The notes under the pieces: model-generated
Told to the model about the DNA's origin: nothing
The model's database searches: none
What the model saw: the letters and a program-made list of their open reading frames with translations, nothing else
Source of the DNA: a virus
Length of the DNA stretch: 48,099 nt
Reading direction: 5' to 3' (one strand)
Virus record (IMG/VR): IMGVR_UViG_3300048088_000772
Span: 1 to 48,099 of that record
Part shown: positions 39,855 through 46,987 of the stretch, piece by piece
How positions within the stretch are numbered: position 1 is the first letter of the stretch
Layout: each line of letters starts with the position of its first letter
Made by a program: the position numbers and the translations under genes

Positions 39855-41085
39855 TCGAATCATCCGTATATGCCTCAATCAAAAAGCCTAATTTTGATTT
39901 GACTGCGTTCAACTTACTTAAGAAATCTGGCAGTTCCCATTCGCCGGTAGAATAGGCAGAAGTATGAACAACCAAATCTCTTACAGCTTGGAGATGCACC
40001 ACTTCATCACGAAGTTCTTTATCAATCACATCCTCTCGCAAAAGGCCATTTGCAAAAACTTTTGCACTTGCGCGCTCCCGCTTCGAAATACTAGTCTTTC
40101 CTACCTCACTATCTGACAAATAAGCTAGTTTGAACAACAGTTCATAAACTGCATTCCAACCAAACAAAAATTCACCTACTATTGAACTCATAGAGCTTGC
40201 AATATTCTCAGCAACATCTTCTTTTTGCTCGCTGGAAACTTGAACCTTATCCAATCCTTCGAGCGCTTGAGCAAGTTTATCCTTTACCTCCTTAGACAAC
40301 TTACAGATTTCATCAAAGTCGGCGGAACTCATAAAATTATTATGAGCAACAATGCATCGGAGCACATACAAACGCTCCCAACGCGGCTGTAGATAATCGC
40401 TTTTACAGTCCACTATCGGGGAAAAATATCGCTCCCAATTAGAGCTTGGCACTAACTCCTTAAGCTCAACCAAACTTAACTCGTCAATTTGTTTCGCCTC
40501 GCTTAACTTCTCAACAAGCTTTCTTGAGTTAGCAGTGGAGTACTCTTTAAAAAGGAAATTTGATAATTGAATGAAGTCCGCCTCATATAAATAATTCTGC
40601 CCGACTTCGCGCTTTCCTTTTATTGACTCAGACACTTCCTTTGGCACAGCATCCTTAGTCCACGCCAAACCTATTGTAATCAACATAAACTTAGTAATAA
40701 GTTTACGCATCATATTTTCAAGTTCGTGAATAATGGGGTACGCCAGTGCTGACAGCTCACTACTGGTATCATCCCACAGTACTTCAGGGGGTTTATCGCT
40801 AGCTTTAGTCAACAAGGAACGAATAGATCGCAGTAAAGATTTAAAAACCCCTAAATGTTTTGAGTCTTCGCATCCGAGACGAACATGAAAGTATCGTTGA
40901 GACCCCTCAACTATCTCTCCATACTGCACATCATAGGAAAAAATCACACCATCGAACTTAATCTTCCCTGGCGTGATTTTTATATTGTCATAGGACTGAA
41001 TCAAATTATTGAAGGAGGAAATTGATTTACAGAAAATTTCTTTCGAACTGATTACAGATAAATACTCAACCTTGTAAACATCCAT
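39841..41085 (-). CDS. Double-HEPN accessory protein (candidate phage-defence gene)
   Basis: 414 residues, AT-rich, on the opposite strand to its neighbours between cI and the rightward early operon. Two HEPN Rx4H motifs are visible: LRCIVAHNN (residues 243-248) and VRDLVVHTS (369-374), each in a helical setting. The N-terminal 100 residues are a beta-rich unknown domain (VYKVEYLSVIS, FSYDVQYGEIVEG). HEPN proteins are often RNases in abortive infection, and this place in the immunity region is a known spot for genes expressed by lysogens. ATG at 41085 has AGGA eight bases upstream. Function inferred. Confidence 0.7.
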   Translation of the reverse strand: MDVYKVEYLSVISSKEIFCKSISSFNNLIQSYDNIKITPGKIKFDGVIFSYDVQYGEIVEGSQRYFHVRLGCEDSKHLGVFKSLLRSIRSLLTKASDKPPEVLWDDTSSELSALAYPIIHELENMMRKLITKFMLITIGLAWTKDAVPKEVSESIKGKREVGQNYLYEADFIQLSNFLFKEYSTANSRKLVEKLSEAKQIDELSLVELKELVPSSNWERYFSPIVDCKSDYLQPRWERLYVLRCIVAHNNFMSSADFDEICKLSKEVKDKLAQALEGLDKVQVSSEQKEDVAENIASSMSSIVGEFLFGWNAVYELLFKLAYLSDSEVGKTSISKRERASAKVFANGLLREDVIDKELRDEVVHLQAVRDLVVHTSAYSTGEWELPDFLSKLNAVKSKLGFLIEAYTDDSIIPE

Positions 41086-41194
41086 GGTCTTCGTCCTAAA
41101 GCCAAGAGGCAAAAGCCATCACTTTACCATCATGGAGGCCCAGACGAATACGCGCCCTGCGCACAAAACTGATCGACAAGGCTAAATGGAAATT

Positions 41195-41238
41195 ATCAAC
41201 CACCGGTTGTTGACTTAAATAAACCATTGGTTGATATT
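41195..41238 (+). promoter_or_regulatory. Rightward early promoter with two CI operators
   Basis: TTGACT (41210-41215) and GATATT (41233-41238) are 17 bases apart. ATCAAC-CACCG-GTTGTT (41195-41211) overlaps the -35, and ATAAAC-CATTG-GTTGAT (41219-41235) covers spacer and -10. Each differs by one base from the perfect palindrome at 39058. CI bound here would silence the 41275-45347 operon, a counterpart of lambda OL/OR. Confidence 0.82.
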
Positions 41239-41274
41239 TGCTTCACTCTTCCACCACAGAGCGAGGCAAAAACC

Positions 41275-41451
41275 ATGAACACCACAGCAACACTGCACGT
41301 CCACCCGGCCGGCGCTGACCCCAGCCGAATCTTCGAGATCCGCCGTCTAGCCCGCGAGAGCGGCTGCATGTTTGTTACCAGCAAACCGAAGCAGCAAGCT
41401 CGCACCGCACCCACCCCATTCGATCCGAACGGCGGAGGGCACGCAGCATGA
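41275..41451 (+). CDS. Small early protein, first gene of rightward operon
   Basis: 58 residues (MNTTATLHVHPAGADPSRIFEIRRLARESGCMF). GAGG lies before ATG. It overlaps the next gene as ATGA, so it is coupled. Family not recognised; the acidic/basic helix DPSRIFEIRRLARESG could contact nucleic acid or a host protein. Confidence 0.7.
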   Translation: MNTTATLHVHPAGADPSRIFEIRRLARESGCMFVTSKPKQQARTAPTPFDPNGGGHAA

Positions 41452-42038
41452 TCAAGTACAAAATCGACAACCGCACGCTGCAGTTGCTCAACGCCCAGGT
41501 CAACCTGACCGAGACCTTCAATCACTTACTCCGCACGGCGCCCAAGCGCGAGTCTCTGGCGTTCCGTTTGAAGGCTGAACGCGGGACCACGGAAAGCACC
41601 TTCGTCGTGGAGCTGGGCAGCGAACGCCACACGCTGACCCTGCCAAACGACAAGAAAATGCACCTCAAGCTAGCCGACTTCATCGAAGAAATCGCCAATG
41701 GTCCGTTTGACGCGAGCAACACCAGCGACCTGGTGCACCGCCCGCACGCCAGCCGCGAATATGGCCGCTTCGAGGTCTCGGACAAGCAACGCGTGTTCGA
41801 GCTGGTAAGCACCGGCGGCGTGCTGAGCCTCGACATGGGCTTCGACTACCCCCTACACGTTGCGCTGCACCGCACCCAATCGCGCTCGGGCGTCACCACC
41901 ATCCTGAGCATCGGCAACACAAGCCCGCACACCCGGTGCTTCACCGTATACGGCAGCGATGTCGAGATCTACGGCAAGGTCACCGAGTCCATCAACCACC
42001 TCGCTGCAGCGGCCACCCCAGCCGCGCACGCGGCATGA
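41448..42038 (+). CDS. Uncharacterised early phage protein
   Basis: 196 residues, mostly beta strands alternating with charged turns (FVVELGSERHTLTLPNDKKMHLKLADFIEEIANGPFD, FDYPLHVALHRTQSRSGVTTILSIGNTS). No catalytic motif or membrane segment was recognised. Coupled by ATGA to the gene before it. It belongs to the CI-controlled early operon. Confidence 0.8.
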   Translation: MIKYKIDNRTLQLLNAQVNLTETFNHLLRTAPKRESLAFRLKAERGTTESTFVVELGSERHTLTLPNDKKMHLKLADFIEEIANGPFDASNTSDLVHRPHASREYGRFEVSDKQRVFELVSTGGVLSLDMGFDYPLHVALHRTQSRSGVTTILSIGNTSPHTRCFTVYGSDVEIYGKVTESINHLAAAATPAAHAA

Positions 42039-42048
42039 GAGGGACGCC

Positions 42049-42333
42049 ATGGAACGCACCCTCGCCCAGGCCGCAACCCAACTCGGCCTAACCCGCCCCA
42101 AGCTCATCGCTCGCATGCGGGAAAAAGGCCTGCTGAACGAGAAGAACCTACCGGCCTACCCCAACCGTGACCGCGACTACCTGCGAATCAAAGACGGCCA
42201 GTGGTACCACGACCAGCTCGGCATGCAGTACAGCCAGTCGACCCGGGTGAAACAACCCGGCATCCGCTGGCTGGGCGAGCAATTGGGCATCGACCTACCC
42301 GCCATTCCGACAGACAGCCGTGACGTGGCCTAG
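42049..42333 (+). CDS. KilAC-type antirepressor C-terminal domain protein
   Basis: 94 residues (TLAQAATQLGLTRPKLIARMREKGLLNEKNLPAYPNRDRDYLRIKDGQWYH). This is the KilA-C/ANT domain found at the end of phage antirepressors; the usual N-terminal domain is absent, so this is a stand-alone version. A DNA-binding or repressor-binding role is likely. AGAGGG precedes ATG. Confidence 0.88.
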   Translation: MERTLAQAATQLGLTRPKLIARMREKGLLNEKNLPAYPNRDRDYLRIKDGQWYHDQLGMQYSQSTRVKQPGIRWLGEQLGIDLPAIPTDSRDVA

Positions 42334-42499
42334 GGAATACGCCCGCCAGATCATCGCCATGCGGACACGAGAGGAGCGCAACGCCGCGCTCCTCGAAGTG
42401 CCCGAACATCTGCGCGAGCTGACCAGAACGCACTGCCTGAACGCCTGGAACCACCCGGCCAGAACACAACGCAAGGAGGCCCAACAAAGCCATGAGTAA
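42320..42499 (+). CDS. Small overlapping phage protein with GTG start
   Basis: 59 residues reading VTWPREYARQIIAMRTREER and on to ARTQRKEAQQSHE. The WPREYARQII and LRELTRTHCLNAWNHPA blocks are typical of a short conserved protein next to antirepressor genes in Pseudomonas phages, function unknown. It begins at GTG 42320 inside the KilAC gene and ends eight bases into the next gene. Easy to miss because of its length and start codon. Confidence 0.75.
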   Translation: MTWPREYARQIIAMRTREERNAALLEVPEHLRELTRTHCLNAWNHPARTQRKEAQQSHE

Positions 42500-42809
42500 C
42501 ACAGCACAGAACCCGCTCCGCCTGCACCCGGCGCCGGAATCAGCCACTGTCGAATTGCTTTACCGCATCTTCGGCGACGTCCTGATCCCGCTGGACAAAG
42601 TGCGCGAGCAGTACTTCCGCAACCTCAACGAGCAATCGTTCGTGGCCGAGATCAGCAGCGGCCGCATCCAGCTCCCCATCACCACGCTGGACACCAGCCG
42701 CAAGGCACCGAAGTACGCACACATCCGACACGTCGCTTCCCTGATCGACATCCGCGCCTACAAGGCCGACGAAGACATGCAACGGCAGCAGGATGACACC
42801 AACGAGTAA
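42492..42809 (+). CDS. PrtN-like activator, copy 1
   Basis: 105 residues. TVELLYRIFGDVLIPLDKVREQYFRNLNEQSFVAEISSGRIQLPI corresponds to the PrtN/pyocin activator core (PLDKVxxxYF, GxIxLPI), followed by HIRHVASLIDIRAYKADED matching its IHxxDLADYID end, though more diverged than the copy at 45078. PrtN proteins activate pyocin or phage late genes through P-box sites. Here it lies in the early operon under CI. Confidence 0.75.
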   Translation: MSNTAQNPLRLHPAPESATVELLYRIFGDVLIPLDKVREQYFRNLNEQSFVAEISSGRIQLPITTLDTSRKAPKYAHIRHVASLIDIRAYKADEDMQRQQDDTNE

Positions 42810-42866
42810 CACCCAAAACCGAATGGCTGCCACCACCAGCCAATGACAACACCAGGAGCACACCAC

Positions 42867-43286
42867 ATGACTGCAATTCAGATCTGCGCACTCATCGCCC
42901 TTATCACCCTGGCTGGCTTACTAGTCTGGGCCGGCTACTTCATGGGGCACAGCGACGGCATGTCCGCCGGCATGAAAGAAAGCGATAACTCCCTGCGCGC
43001 TGAAAGTGCCAAGACCATTCGCGAGTTGAGGGCCTCCCTCGACTTCATCAAGGCTGACCACGCCCACTTGGCGCAATTCAGCAAACGCCTTCAGCAAGCG
43101 TTGAAACTTGGTGAACCCGAACGCCAGACATTGCTCGATATCGCCGAAAAGCTCCGTATTGCCGCCGAGACATTCGCCGCGTTTCGCACGGGTAAAAAAC
43201 TCGAGCGCGAAACCCGCGCCCTGCGCGAAGAAGCACTCGTCATCGCAGCGCTACTGGAGCCAGCAGATCAGGAGAGCGCTGCATGA
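42867..43286 (+). CDS. Membrane-anchored coiled-coil phage protein
   Basis: 139 residues. One N-terminal membrane helix (IQICALIALITLAGLLVWAGYF) precedes a charged helical domain (SLRAESAKTIRELRASLDFIKADHAHLAQFSKRLQQAL, LDIAEKLRIAAETFAAFRTGKKLERETRALREEALV). GGAG lies nine bases before ATG. The function is unknown; an inner-membrane role in lysogeny or DNA entry exclusion is possible. Its end overlaps the next start as ATGA. Confidence 0.75.
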   Translation: MTAIQICALIALITLAGLLVWAGYFMGHSDGMSAGMKESDNSLRAESAKTIRELRASLDFIKADHAHLAQFSKRLQQALKLGEPERQTLLDIAEKLRIAAETFAAFRTGKKLERETRALREEALVIAALLEPADQESAA

Positions 43287-44317
43287 GCCAGATCTGCTCC
43301 CAATCCAACACCCACCACAACCCGGCTCACGCCTCACCAGCGGCTGATGAACCAACGCGCATTCGAAACACGGAGAAAAGCGGCATGCAAAAGGACCAGC
43401 ACAACACCCAATCCAAGACCGCTTTGCTCCGCACGGAAATCAGCGTCGACACACTAGAAACAAACAGCCTCTGCTGCGCAGCAGCAGGCATTATTGCTCC
43501 TTCCAGCAGCACCACCGAGGCGCTTATACCCCACGAAAAGCTGCGCGGGGCAGCGACACCCAATGCAACGCTAATCGCTCAGAATCGCCCGCCCGCGCAG
43601 CCTGCCGTGGGGTGTGAGCTCGTGCTAGGACTTCAATTTTTCAAGGTACAAGGTTTCAGAGGCAATGAGTTCGCTCACATGGGACTTAATCTCAGAGAGA
43701 TCATCAACTGCCCTTTTTCGATCAATCATTCCAGAAACGTCATCAGGGAAGATCAGCTTGATGAACTCCATGACAAGCATTCGTACATCGTAAACATGCT
43801 TCAAAAACATCACGTCAGAGCTCTTCAAACTCAAGATATTCAGTCGTTCGATTACATCCAGGGAGCGGTCGTATACAAACTCCCTAGCCCATCCATACGA
43901 CCCGTTGTTCCGACTTCCAACCGGGGATCCAAGAAGCTTTTGAGTCTCTTGAATCAAATTTCTAAATTGGTGGTAGGCACCCACCACACCCTCTACCTCG
44001 GTGATTTTCCTTTGTCTTCTTTCATCCTTTTTCATCACCGCCGGAACAATGACAGCAACGAATATTGCGAGAACAGAGCCGACAGCTTGAACCCAACCCG
44101 ACGCGTCCTTGGGAAGCCATTCAAGCTTCACCCAATAAGCAATAGAACCAGCCAAAAGCCAAAAGGCGGCCGTCCCGAACATCAGATACCACAGCGCCCA
44201 GATACTCCGTCGAATCATCCGATTCCTATCCAACATCACCCATGGCTCCTAGCCATAAAAAAACGAAGCATGACTAGATTCGACCGCCTCGTCCATTTAG
44301 GAGGGAAAAGTGAATGA
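43283..44317 (+). CDS. Doubtful long frame coupled to the upstream gene
   Basis: The frame opens with ATGA overlap after the membrane protein gene, which argues for real translation of at least the first 110 codons (QICSQSNTHHNPAHASPAAD onwards). From 43625 on it runs antisense to a better-supported minus-strand gene and loses protein-like character. The likely explanation is that a native gene was cut when the minus-strand gene was inserted at about 43620. No family recognised. Confidence 0.25.
   Translation: MSQICSQSNTHHNPAHASPAADEPTRIRNTEKSGMQKDQHNTQSKTALLRTEISVDTLETNSLCCAAAGIIAPSSSTTEALIPHEKLRGAATPNATLIAQNRPPAQPAVGCELVLGLQFFKVQGFRGNEFAHMGLNLREIINCPFSINHSRNVIREDQLDELHDKHSYIVNMLQKHHVRALQTQDIQSFDYIQGAVVYKLPSPSIRPVVPTSNRGSKKLLSLLNQISKLVVGTHHTLYLGDFPLSSFILFHHRRNNDSNEYCENRADSLNPTRRVLGKPFKLHPISNRTSQKPKGGRPEHQIPQRPDTPSNHPIPIQHHPWLLAIKKRSMTRFDRLVHLGGKSE
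43625..44218 (-). CDS. Membrane accessory protein on the opposite strand
   Basis: 197 residues, less GC-rich than its surroundings. Two N-terminal membrane helices (SIWALWYLMFGTAAFWLLAGSIAYW and WVQAVGSVLAIFVAVIVPAVM) are followed by a cytoplasmic helical domain (VVGAYHQFRNLIQETQKLL, VIERLNILSLKS). The ATG at 44218 has AGGA five bases upstream. As a single minus-strand gene set into the rightward operon it fits a lysogen-expressed accessory gene, possibly acting in superinfection exclusion; no family was recognised. Confidence 0.65.
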   Translation of the reverse strand: MIRRSIWALWYLMFGTAAFWLLAGSIAYWVKLEWLPKDASGWVQAVGSVLAIFVAVIVPAVMKKDERRQRKITEVEGVVGAYHQFRNLIQETQKLLGSPVGSRNNGSYGWAREFVYDRSLDVIERLNILSLKSSDVMFLKHVYDVRMLVMEFIKLIFPDDVSGMIDRKRAVDDLSEIKSHVSELIASETLYLEKLKS

Positions 44318-45065
44318 GCTGGCTCTTTTCGCAGGCGCTGGTGGCGGAATACTCGGAGGACACCTCCTCGGCTGGCGCACCGTATGCGCCGTTGAGCGTG
44401 ATGCCTACGCCGCACAGATACTGGCGCAACGACAAGCCGATGGACTGCTCCCGCCTTTCCCGATTTGGTCTGACGTGTGCAGTTTTGACGGACGACCATG
44501 GAGAGGCCTTGTTGACGTGGTTTCGGGAGGATTTCCTTGTCAGGACATCTCGGTTGCAGGCAACGGCCTTGGTATCGCCGGCGCCCGCTCTGGACTGTGG
44601 CAGCAGATGGCACGAATTACCGATGAGGTACGACCGCGCTACGTCGAACTGGAGAACTCACCATTGCTTGTGGGAAGAGGACTTGCCGTGGTGCTCGGTG
44701 ACCTTGCCGAAATCGGGTATGACGCGCGATGGGGTGTTATCGGAGCGGCTGACCTCGGCGCCCCTCATCAGCGGGACAGGATCTGGCTCATCGCAGAAGA
44801 CACCCGTCAGACGATGGCCAACACCGGTGGCGAGCATGGCCAAAGGATCCTCCCCTGCCGCACTGACTCGCCGTTCCGGGGCAGACCGCTCGAACGACCG
44901 CCTGGATCACGCCGTGATGGCTCTGGATGGTGGTCATCTGAACCCGGAATGGGCCGAGTGGCTGATGGGGTGGCCCATCGGGTGGACCGACTTAAAGCCA
45001 TTGGCAACGGACAGGTTCCAGTCGTGGCTGCAAGCGCATTCGAATCGCTTTCCCGCAATCATTAA
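44310..45065 (+). CDS. C5-cytosine DNA methyltransferase (phage Dcm-type)
   Basis: 251 residues from a GTG with AGGAGGG four bases upstream. Motif I LFAGAGGG (6-13), motif IV GGFPCQD with catalytic Cys77, motif VI ELEN (113-116), motif VIII QRDR (154-157) and motif X KAIGNGQVP near the end give a short but complete enzyme. The target-recognition region is small, so specificity is probably limited. It methylates phage DNA against restriction. A second long frame covers it completely (44314-45081). No partner endonuclease gene is visible. Confidence 0.88.
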   Translation: MNELALFAGAGGGILGGHLLGWRTVCAVERDAYAAQILAQRQADGLLPPFPIWSDVCSFDGRPWRGLVDVVSGGFPCQDISVAGNGLGIAGARSGLWQQMARITDEVRPRYVELENSPLLVGRGLAVVLGDLAEIGYDARWGVIGAADLGAPHQRDRIWLIAEDTRQTMANTGGEHGQRILPCRTDSPFRGRPLERPPGSRRDGSGWWSSEPGMGRVADGVAHRVDRLKAIGNGQVPVVAASAFESLSRNH

Positions 45066-45081
45066 TCAGGAGGTTGTATGA
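44314..45081 (+). CDS. Full-length overlapping frame over the cytosine methylase
   Basis: 255 codons in the +1 frame relative to the methylase. The ATG has the same AGGAGGG at the better spacing of eight bases, and its TGA overlaps the next start as ATGA, as true genes do in this phage. The protein opens MSWLFSQALVAEYSEDTSS and ends with HLNPEWAEWLMGWPIGWTDL, blocks I recognise from many annotated phage proteins. Those homologues could themselves be shadows of methylase genes, at least over motifs I-VIII, so a real product is plausible but unproven. No catalytic motif is seen. Confidence 0.5.
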   Translation: MSWLFSQALVAEYSEDTSSAGAPYAPLSVMPTPHRYWRNDKPMDCSRLSRFGLTCAVLTDDHGEALLTWFREDFLVRTSRLQATALVSPAPALDCGSRWHELPMRYDRATSNWRTHHCLWEEDLPWCSVTLPKSGMTRDGVLSERLTSAPLISGTGSGSSQKTPVRRWPTPVASMAKGSSPAALTRRSGADRSNDRLDHAVMALDGGHLNPEWAEWLMGWPIGWTDLKPLATDRFQSWLQAHSNRFPAIINQEVV

Positions 45082-45347
45082 ACACCCTTTTCCTTTTGAT
45101 GGCCCAGTACAACGGGCAAGCGGTCATCCCCCTGGATCGAGTCTGTGCAGACTACATGAATTTAACTGTCGAAAAATTTAAGGCAAAACAGCTTACCGGC
45201 GAGATCGACATACCAATTGTTCGGCTAGGTCCAAACAGCCAGAAAGCCGGGCTCGGCATCCACCTCAGGGATCTCGCAGACTACATAGACTGCCAACGAA
45301 AAAAGGCATTATCTGAACAAAGTAAGCTCATGAGGGGCGCCAGATAA
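45078..45347 (+). CDS. PrtN-like activator, copy 2
   Basis: 89 residues. MNTLFLLMAQYNGQAVIPLDRVCADYMNLTVEKFKAKQLTGEIDIPIVRLG, then KAGLGIHLRDLADYIDCQRKKA, follows the pyocin activator PrtN pattern nearly from end to end. AGGAGG precedes the start. Last gene of the CI-controlled operon, so it would accumulate after induction and could switch on later genes. Two PrtN-like proteins in one operon is unusual. Confidence 0.88.
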   Translation: MNTLFLLMAQYNGQAVIPLDRVCADYMNLTVEKFKAKQLTGEIDIPIVRLGPNSQKAGLGIHLRDLADYIDCQRKKALSEQSKLMRGAR

Positions 45348-45370
45348 TAAAAAGGGGCTGATCAGCCCCT
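45346..45370 (-). terminator. Terminator of the P-loop ATPase gene
   Basis: AGGGGCTGATCAGCCCCT (45353-45370) is an 18-base perfect palindrome followed on the minus strand by TTTTTATT. It ends the integrase-ATPase transcript. The plus-strand PrtN operon may end at the same stem, but without a U-run. Confidence 0.85.
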
Positions 45371-45379
45371 CCTCTAATA

Positions 45380-46987
45380 TTACTTATAATCGCGACTGAT
45401 CGAGAGATGCGCACAGAGCGCATTGTGTATAAAAATATTCTGATCAAAAAGAATTTCATCATCTCCTCGAAATGAAAATCTCATATGGGAGCCACCGGGA
45501 GCTATATTACCTATAACGCCGATTCGAAATAGATCCTTAACAATTTCTCTAACAGAATATTTTACGATCAGCGCATGAGTTTCTTTATGCTCAGTTGCAA
45601 CGGCATCAGCACGAGTTATGAGATCGCTCAAGCTACTAATCTGTTTGAACCCATAAAAAATATATTTAATTCCTTCGATTTCCGCCGTACTATATTTGGT
45701 TCTGAGCTCCTCCGTGAGCTCGACCCATGACGCAGTAGAATATGCCTTTCTTACTGCTTCGAGTCCTTGAAGAATAAAGCTTTTTTCATGTGGATATTGA
45801 TCCTGTACGGTTATCAACAACCTGACAATATCTCTCGGACGGTACCACGAATTGTGAAGAATATAGATCTGCGGAGAGCGACCATTAATTTCTCGTGGAA
45901 AATAACTTTGCCATAAATCATTTGAACTCAAAGGATCGAGCCCGGCTTCAACTCTCGCATTATTAATTCTCTGCTCAACTATATTTAACAATGGTTGTTG
46001 AGCCGCACTCAACCCCGGACGATTCCAGTGAATAAGCGAGCCAAAATCAGCTATGGACTTATTAATCTCCTTACCAAGAGCATCAACCGAAACTACCACC
46101 TCAGAACGAATAGCCGCATATAAACACAGCGGATATCCGAGCTTCTTTGAATTAGCATTTAACTTTTCAATAGAGACAATCAAATCTCTCACTAAACGTG
46201 AATCTCGCTGATATTGCTTGGCTGTTCCGTAGTTCAACTCAAGCTCATCGAAAAAAATGTTTAGCCGTTGACCGCTAGGTTCGAGAGCGTTAAAAGCGGC
46301 GTCGGCTTGCCGAACAAGCGAGTTAAAATTTATCTTGGCCTTTCCACTTTCATCCCAATCAAACTCAAGTCCTAATTTAGGACTCTTACTAATTTCTATA
46401 TTACCCTTACGAATATTCGGAACCAACCTCATCAAGCCAGCTCTCTCAGGTTGAGTTAACGCCTCAGAACTGACAACCGCTATAAATTTATCTAAATTTA
46501 TATTATTCTGAAATACATCAACATTTTTTTCCTGAATTGCCGCTGCTATTTTTCTATATATAAACCAACGCCATACTGTTTCGAGATCGTCACCTTCAAA
46601 GGCATCGCTATTCTCAGTAACAACTTGAACTCGTGCTGCCTTGGAAAAATCCTTCCGGAGATCTTCATCGATTTCAGATTTGAAGAGTACAAACGTTGAA
46701 ATCGACCCAAGCTCCTCTTCTAGCTTGATAGAAATATACCGTAATAATGCAGTTTTTCCTGTACCCTTTAAACCCACCACATAATATTTTTCTTTTTTTG
46801 TAAACTTTGTGATATCAAGCGCCGGAGGTACAACAAACGAATCGACAAATCTTTTAAATTCTTCAGGACTATTACTGAGCATTTCATTTTTCGCATCAGT
46901 ACTACCAAGATAGATATTTTTTAGCTTCAACATCAATGAGTCCTTTTTCCTTGATGGCTTTTTGCCAAAGCTACTGGCAACGCTCAT
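45380..46987 (-). CDS. P-loop ATPase coupled to the integrase gene (candidate defence protein)
   Basis: 535 residues, markedly AT-rich. Walker A GLKGTGKT at residues 72-79, Walker B LNIFFDELEL in the middle, later an arginine-containing segment HNSWYRPRDIVRLLITVQDQYP. The pattern resembles the Sll1717-type P-loop ATPases, whose role is unknown. The C-terminal part is a winged-helix-like region (VREIVKDLFRIGVIGNIAPGGSHMRFSFRGDDE). The ATG overlaps the integrase stop as ATGA, so production is tied to the integrase. Single-gene ATPases at the attachment edge are often phage-defence cargo; this is inference. Confidence 0.75.
   Translation of the reverse strand: MSVASSFGKKPSRKKDSLMLKLKNIYLGSTDAKNEMLSNSPEEFKRFVDSFVVPPALDITKFTKKEKYYVVGLKGTGKTALLRYISIKLEEELGSISTFVLFKSEIDEDLRKDFSKAARVQVVTENSDAFEGDDLETVWRWFIYRKIAAAIQEKNVDVFQNNINLDKFIAVVSSEALTQPERAGLMRLVPNIRKGNIEISKSPKLGLEFDWDESGKAKINFNSLVRQADAAFNALEPSGQRLNIFFDELELNYGTAKQYQRDSRLVRDLIVSIEKLNANSKKLGYPLCLYAAIRSEVVVSVDALGKEINKSIADFGSLIHWNRPGLSAAQQPLLNIVEQRINNARVEAGLDPLSSNDLWQSYFPREINGRSPQIYILHNSWYRPRDIVRLLITVQDQYPHEKSFILQGLEAVRKAYSTASWVELTEELRTKYSTAEIEGIKYIFYGFKQISSLSDLITRADAVATEHKETHALIVKYSVREIVKDLFRIGVIGNIAPGGSHMRFSFRGDDEILFDQNIFIHNALCAHLSISRDYK

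Noticed and set aside
44310-45065. Complete restriction-modification system
   Set aside because: Neither the cytosine nor the adenine methylase has a neighbouring endonuclease gene; both look like solitary phage enzymes.
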